A DNA stretch of 64,000 nt from an uncultured Lachnospiraceae bacterium (GTDB taxonomy: Bacteria > Bacillota > Clostridia > Lachnospirales > Lachnospiraceae). The stretch spans positions 1-64,000 of the forward strand of contig CADAIL010000018.1 in assembly GCA_902788035.1 (NCBI GenBank), given 5' to 3'. The first letter of the stretch is position 1, and each line of letters begins with the position of its first letter. Positions 60,136-64,000 of this stretch are shown in pieces. Position numbers and translations under genes: made by a program. Below the pieces are notes generated by a model. It did no database searches. It saw only the letters and a list, made by a program, of their open reading frames with translations, and was not told the DNA's origin.

Positions 60136-60192
60136 GTATCATTCGTATGATATCGAATTATTGAATTATCAGTATGTCATCGGGGTTTTTCA

Positions 60193-60600
60193 ATGAGCAA
60201 CACGGGCGACGAGATGCTGCTCTATCTCGCCAAGAATATCAATGGATTTCTTAGTGCCAACAATTGCACTGAGGCAGAAGCAGCACGCGGGGCAGGGCTT
60301 AATCTTACGACTATTAATAACTGGGTCTGTAAGAAAGCCTACCCCAGATGGAAAAATCTAATAAAGCTTGCCGACTATTTCGGCTGCCCGATCTACGAAC
60401 TCATCGAGGATCCTGAGAGAAGGGATAAGAGTCAGCGGTTCCTCACACAGGGGCAGCGCTCACTGCTGGCGGCGGATCAGGAATCGCCGGAAATCCACAA
60501 TTTGTTTATGGAAATCTGCAAAATCGGAAACGAGCAGGATGAAGAGACCCTTATAAGGCTGCTCGAATATATCAGAGCTTTGAACCAGAACAAAGAATAA
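60193..60600 (+). CDS. XRE-family transcriptional regulator
   Basis: This 135-residue protein has an XRE helix-turn-helix at about 8-75 (LSANNCTEAEAARGAGLNLTTINNW and YPRWKNLIKLADYFGCPIYELIE, each given in part) and a C-terminal helical region. It is divergent from purO and convergent with birA. Target unknown; a TGTAC inverted repeat lies in its own promoter. Confidence 0.82.
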   Translation: MSNTGDEMLLYLAKNINGFLSANNCTEAEAARGAGLNLTTINNWVCKKAYPRWKNLIKLADYFGCPIYELIEDPERRDKSQRFLTQGQRSLLAADQESPEIHNLFMEICKIGNEQDEETLIRLLEYIRALNQNKE

Positions 60601-60668
60601 AAACTGTGCCGAAAGAGACCTTTTAGAACCTCACGGGGAAGTTTTCCGTGCCGTTTTAAACGGGTCAG

Positions 60669-60700
60669 AAAAAGGGGCTGTCTAATGCGACAGCCCCTTT
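60669..60700. terminator. Bidirectional terminator between the XRE gene and birA
   Basis: AAAGGGGCTGTC-TAATGC-GACAGCCCCTTT. It has the recurring CTGTC word; poly-A and poly-T lie on both strands. Confidence 0.88.
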
Positions 60701-60731
60701 ATACCACAATCACACACAGATACCCGATCTG

Positions 60732-61721
60732 TTATTTCTGCGGCTTTACACTCACCTCGCCGCTGCTCACATTCTCATATGAGCCGTCCTCATAGCGGAT
60801 CCGCAGACTGAAATCATCATTCACGGCTTCACAGAATCCGTGTTTCGCAAATTCCCCGGTATGGCGCGCGTCCGTCACCAGGACGTCCCGCCCTGTGCTT
60901 ATGCACATTTCCCGGTATGCCTTAAGATAATCCTCCCTGCCCGAAGGCCACGCCTTGCGCAGATTGTCCATCTCCTCGATCATGCAGGCTGCAAGTCTGG
61001 CTCTCTGAACAGGATGACCTGCTGCCATCGCGATCGACCCCGCAATCCCGCGAAGTTCCTCCGGGAAGTCCGAGGGTTTCTGGTTGACATTCACTCCTAT
61101 TCCCGCCACGACATACTGAATCGTACCGGTCTCACTCTCAACGGACATCTCTGTCAGAATACCGCAGATCTTGCGACCTCCCATCAGAAGATCATTGACC
61201 CATTTGATATCCGGCCTCATCCCGGTCGCGCGCTCCACTGCCTTCGCTATTGCCACCGCTGTCCACGTAGTAATCTGAACAATCTCGGCAGGCTTGCAGG
61301 TAGGCCGAAGGAGGACAGAGAAATAGATCCCCGTATCCTTAGGGGAATGAAAAGAACGGCCGAGACGTCCGCGCCCGGCAGACTGCTCATTTGCAATAAC
61401 GGTCAGACCATCCGGCGCTCCGTTCATGGCGAGTTCCGCTGCACGCCGGTTCGTAGAGTCCGTCGTCTGAAGGACCTGCACTGTCTGCATGCGCTCCGGA
61501 CCGAGATAGCTCATAATGTCTGCGGACGTCAGTCTGTCCGGGCTGCTGACAAGTAAGTAGCCCTTATTCGTCGTCGAGGCAATCTCATACCCCTCTTTTC
61601 TGAGGGTCTTCACCGCCGTATTGACCGCCGCGCGAGTCACTCCCAGCTGGCTGCTGATTTTTTCGCCGGACACATAGCCCTCCGAATTTTTTAATATTGA
61701 GTAAACTTCGTCTTTCGTCAT
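60732..61721 (-). CDS. birA: Biotin protein ligase / biotin operon repressor BirA
   Basis: This 329-residue bifunctional protein has an N-terminal winged helix (TKDEVYSILKNSEGYVSGEK start, QLGVTRAAVNTAVKTLRKEG) and a ligase domain with the biotin loop SAGRGRLGRSFHSPKDTGIYFS (given in part: AGRGRLGR), KWVNDLL and GIGVNVNQ. It attaches biotin to acetyl-CoA carboxylase-type carriers and may repress biotin genes. ATG at 61721 has GGAG six bases upstream. Confidence 0.95.
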   Translation of the reverse strand: MTKDEVYSILKNSEGYVSGEKISSQLGVTRAAVNTAVKTLRKEGYEIASTTNKGYLLVSSPDRLTSADIMSYLGPERMQTVQVLQTTDSTNRRAAELAMNGAPDGLTVIANEQSAGRGRLGRSFHSPKDTGIYFSVLLRPTCKPAEIVQITTWTAVAIAKAVERATGMRPDIKWVNDLLMGGRKICGILTEMSVESETGTIQYVVAGIGVNVNQKPSDFPEELRGIAGSIAMAAGHPVQRARLAACMIEEMDNLRKAWPSGREDYLKAYREMCISTGRDVLVTDARHTGEFAKHGFCEAVNDDFSLRIRYEDGSYENVSSGEVSVKPQK

Positions 61722-61832
61722 GCTCTGCTCCGTTTTTATCGATCTTATGATCTCCTGCAGTCCATGTCGATACTGCTTTGTGCAAGTCATGCGCAGGAGG
61801 CAGGAAATACAAGTCTCGCCGGTAAGACAGTA

Positions 61833-62870
61833 TCATTCCCTCACTGTAATAATATAGCCGGCAATATTATCACCCGAGACACGGTAATCGCCGCTCGGCT
61901 TCGGGATAGAAGTCTCTGTCGTGTACCATACGGAATAGGTTCCTTCAGATGTGCTGACAGTCAGCGGATTTCCCGCACCGGTCTGTGTTCTCAGGTATTC
62001 CAGATACTCCTCAAGACACAGATTATTCTGCTTCATATAGACTGCGTGCGGCAGACCTACATAACGGAAATGCCACTTTTCGTTGCTTATGCCCGTGATG
62101 CTCACCTTATCCTCGGCATAGCGGCGTATAAATCCGTACTCACTGCTGTGCTCGTCCATCCAGACCGCATTCTGGCTCTCAGAGAAACTTCCCTGTGAAC
62201 CGTCAGAGTAGAATATGCCGATGTCGACCGCAAGTCCGGTGTGATGCTCACTGTAGCCCGGAGTCGCGACATAAGCTCTCGCGTAGTCCTCACCGCTCTG
62301 TTCCGCAGTCGTATCCCAGACATTCTGCTGGTATTCGTAGGAGCGGTAGGCTGATGTTATTCCTGTCTCACTCGTGCCCATAGCCGCGTCGCAGGCAGAT
62401 ATCATCTGATCGAGCGATGGCAGCATGCGCCCGGCAACTTCATAATCCGTCTTTTCGACCTGATAATAAAAGCTCTGAGAATTGCGGATATTTACAAGAT
62501 CGATCGTGCTCTCGTTGGCCTCAAAATCATAGGCATAGCTGCTGTTCACGAGAATGAGGTCGCCTGTGTGGATCATATTCTCCGTCAGAGAGATCATTTC
62601 CGGGGTAGGTGTGGCATCAGGTTCCGCCTCTCCCACCTGCTCTTCAGGGTCTGTCCGGACCTCCGCGCTCTGGGATACTGTGTCAGCACCTTCACTCCCG
62701 GCAGTGCCATTTCCGACAGATCCCAGGAATGTCCTGCCGAGAAGAACAAGACACAGCAATGCCAGGACAAGAATACAGACAGTCAGCAGCTGCTGTGGAA
62801 ATCTGCTTCTTTTCCTTCTTTTCTTTCTTCTTCTGTTGACCGATGTGTTATTTCTTTTTTTCTCACTCAT
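61833..62870 (-). CDS. D-alanyl-D-alanine carboxypeptidase, VanY family (M15B)
   Basis: This 345-residue protein has a basic N-terminus, one membrane anchor (about 22-44), a linker (about 50-90) and an M15B peptidase domain: SAYRSYEYQQ, the zinc motif GYSEHHTGLAVDIG (S-x-H-x-x-G-x-A-x-D) and NEKWHFRYVG. It trims D-Ala from peptidoglycan outside the cell. No vancomycin-resistance genes are nearby, so a housekeeping wall role is likely. Confidence 0.9.
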   Translation of the reverse strand: MSEKKRNNTSVNRRRKKRRKRSRFPQQLLTVCILVLALLCLVLLGRTFLGSVGNGTAGSEGADTVSQSAEVRTDPEEQVGEAEPDATPTPEMISLTENMIHTGDLILVNSSYAYDFEANESTIDLVNIRNSQSFYYQVEKTDYEVAGRMLPSLDQMISACDAAMGTSETGITSAYRSYEYQQNVWDTTAEQSGEDYARAYVATPGYSEHHTGLAVDIGIFYSDGSQGSFSESQNAVWMDEHSSEYGFIRRYAEDKVSITGISNEKWHFRYVGLPHAVYMKQNNLCLEEYLEYLRTQTGAGNPLTVSTSEGTYSVWYTTETSIPKPSGDYRVSGDNIAGYIITVRE

Positions 62871-63033
62871 AATCACATGCGGAGGGTATCAGTCCGCAGT
62901 CTATCCGCGCTGCCGGCAAGGTGCTTTCGCTCCGGGCGCGGAAATCCCTGATATGAAATAGCTGCAGCCGTGACAAGTCACCCACTGCAGCTGGATTGGC
63001 AGCCCATCACCCTGCAAGGCAGAGCCGCTCATA

Positions 63034-63267
63034 TTATTCGGTTACGATAAACGGTTCGAGATCCTGTGCGATCTCATCACTGTCATCCGTATGGACAACA
63101 CATGTAATCTTGTCCTCAAGGTCGAGGCTCAGCACTCCCATGATGGATTTCGCATCGGTGATATACCGGCCTGTGACCAGATCAACATCAAAAGTATACG
63201 CGTTGACCGCTGTGACAAAGTTTTTCACATCTTTGATATCGTTCAGCTTGATAGTAAACTGTTTCAT
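63034..63267 (-). CDS. HPr-family protein lacking the active-site histidine
   Basis: This 77-residue protein has the HPr length and fold: the regulatory Ser region AKSIMGVLSLDL is intact. The IHARPA motif with the phosphorylated His15 is replaced by KDVKNF, with Asp at the His position. It cannot act as the PEP-dependent phosphocarrier but could still be a Crh-like regulator through Ser. It lies between the VanY gene and a membrane protein gene, away from any PTS gene. Confidence 0.85.
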   Translation of the reverse strand: MKQFTIKLNDIKDVKNFVTAVNAYTFDVDLVTGRYITDAKSIMGVLSLDLEDKITCVVHTDDSDEIAQDLEPFIVTE

Positions 63268-63403
63268 ACTCTTCCCCTTTATCGTTAGTAAGGTCTCTCA
63301 TGGACCCGGCGCGGAATCCGGGCCGGTGACAGCTTGAAAATTCCGGACCGTATCCGCTGCGCAGAACATCATATACCATTTTCAACGATTCGTCAAAGAA
63401 TGT

Positions 63404-63898
63404 TTAGTTTTCGCAGAACTTTCTCTGCAGTCTCCGCTTCATGTCGGCCAGGATAGTCGGATCCTCGATCTGCATGTAGATGAGTCGTTTTTCCGAGCCC
63501 TTCACAATGACATACGGTGGTTTTGACGCGTCGAAAGCGGAATAGTCTGTGACGGTATAGCCTGTCTGGTACGCAGCAAGAGCCGGATTGCCGTACAGAG
63601 CGACGCAGTCGACGTCCTGCAGATTAAAGGCTTCTTTCTTTTTTCTCTTCTGCATTGAGTATATAACGTCAACATCGAACTCACCGTTCACATAGGAATA
63701 TTCATACTCGACATTAAAACGCGGAAAAATAAAGTAACAGGCGATTGCCAGAGCAAGCGCTAAATAAACCAGGATTCCATTCACAAACCACCCTCCGAGG
63801 GCGAACACAACGACAAGCGCGGTCAGAGCGTATTTGAGGAACTGTTCACTCGGCTTTTTCTTGCGCTTCACGAGCTGCTCTGCAAATATTTCTCCCAT
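63404..63898 (-). CDS. Two-helix membrane protein of unknown function (DUF6106-like)
   Basis: This 164-residue protein has a basic N-terminus, two membrane helices (about 24-42 and 45-62) and a cytoplasmic C-terminal domain (FNVEYEYSYVNGEFDVD and KKKEAFNLQDVDCVALYG). I recall a DUF6106 family with this plan in Lachnospiraceae but cannot confirm it. ATG at 63898 has AAGGAGG upstream; an earlier ATG in frame has no site. Confidence 0.6.
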   Translation of the reverse strand: MGEIFAEQLVKRKKKPSEQFLKYALTALVVVFALGGWFVNGILVYLALALAIACYFIFPRFNVEYEYSYVNGEFDVDVIYSMQKRKKKEAFNLQDVDCVALYGNPALAAYQTGYTVTDYSAFDASKPPYVIVKGSEKRLIYMQIEDPTILADMKRRLQRKFCEN

Positions 63899-63955
63899 AA
63901 GTATTCCTCCTTGCAACATATTGTGAAACAATTTTACTACAATTTTAAGTAAATT

Positions 63956-63983
63956 AAAAGAGGGCCGTCATACGACAGCCCCC
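63956..63983 (-). terminator. Terminator of a gene beyond the right edge
   Basis: Minus-strand GGGGGCTGTC-GTAT-GACGGCCCTC followed by TTTT. It has the CTGTC word seen in other terminators. The gene it serves lies outside the window. Confidence 0.75.
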
Positions 63984-64000
63984 TATATGCAAATATCTTT

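Noticed and set aside
61833-62870. Vancomycin-resistance gene
   Set aside because: VanY-family peptidases are common wall enzymes; no vanHAX or vanRS genes lie nearby.

Overview
The window looks like chromosomal DNA of a low-GC-phylum but fairly GC-balanced anaerobe of the class Clostridia, most likely a Lachnospiraceae-type bacterium. This is inferred from the Gram-positive PolC replicase, the infC-rpmI-rplT operon with an L20-type leader, YerC/DUF1836/DUF4364 regulators, strong AGGAGG ribosome binding sites, and families (DUF5716/DUF5717-like, DUF5722, DUF2142) that I know mainly from that group. Nearly all genes lie on the minus strand in short operons.

Layout: 1-5.0 kb holds a cut GrpB-family gene, an rRNA uracil methyltransferase, an acidic membrane protein and PcrA helicase. 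At 5.2-11.0 kb are a DUF1836 regulator, a potABCD polyamine transporter and YerC. At 11.5-14.9 kb are a DUF4364 regulator, rarA and the infC-rpmI-rplT operon, with a promoter, a leader attenuator and an apparent AUU start for infC. At 15.4-24.4 kb is a block of exported or anchored proteins: two lipoproteins, two large secreted RICIN-domain proteins, a SEC-C protein and a membrane-tethered HAD protein. purA and purB follow (24.4-27.3 kb). At 28-39.1 kb a single run reads ispG, polC, a DUF5717-like giant, an actin/Hsp70-fold ATPase and a TPR protein. folA and thyA-malQ follow (39.6-42.8 kb). At 43.4-48.9 kb is a tight LRR, VWA, MoxR-AAA and DUF2142 operon. At 49.4-54.4 kb is an AI-2E transporter and a repeat-rich segment with two tRNA-Gly-like sequences in 114-bp direct repeats 3,150 bp apart. 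The rest holds a nitroreductase, ilvE, an aldolase paralogue, an AICAR transformylase plus PurO-type IMP cyclohydrolase, an XRE regulator, birA, a VanY peptidase, an HPr-like protein and a membrane protein.

Functional links: purA, purB and the transformylase/cyclohydrolase pair cover late purine synthesis; folA and thyA cover folate and thymidylate; pcrA, rarA and polC cover replication and repair.

The most unusual content is non-coding. Six copies of a large imperfect palindrome (about 130-210 bp) sit at operon boundaries. They share a conserved core, while their stems differ in sequence yet remain complementary, and their arms are amplified in tandem nearby. Two further hairpin repeat families also show compensatory changes. 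Among proteins, several catalytic sites are visibly lost: the PolC proofreading domain lacks four of five DEDDh residues, a class II aldolase lacks two zinc histidines, a GDPD lacks two metal carboxylates, and an HPr homologue lacks the phosphorylatable histidine.
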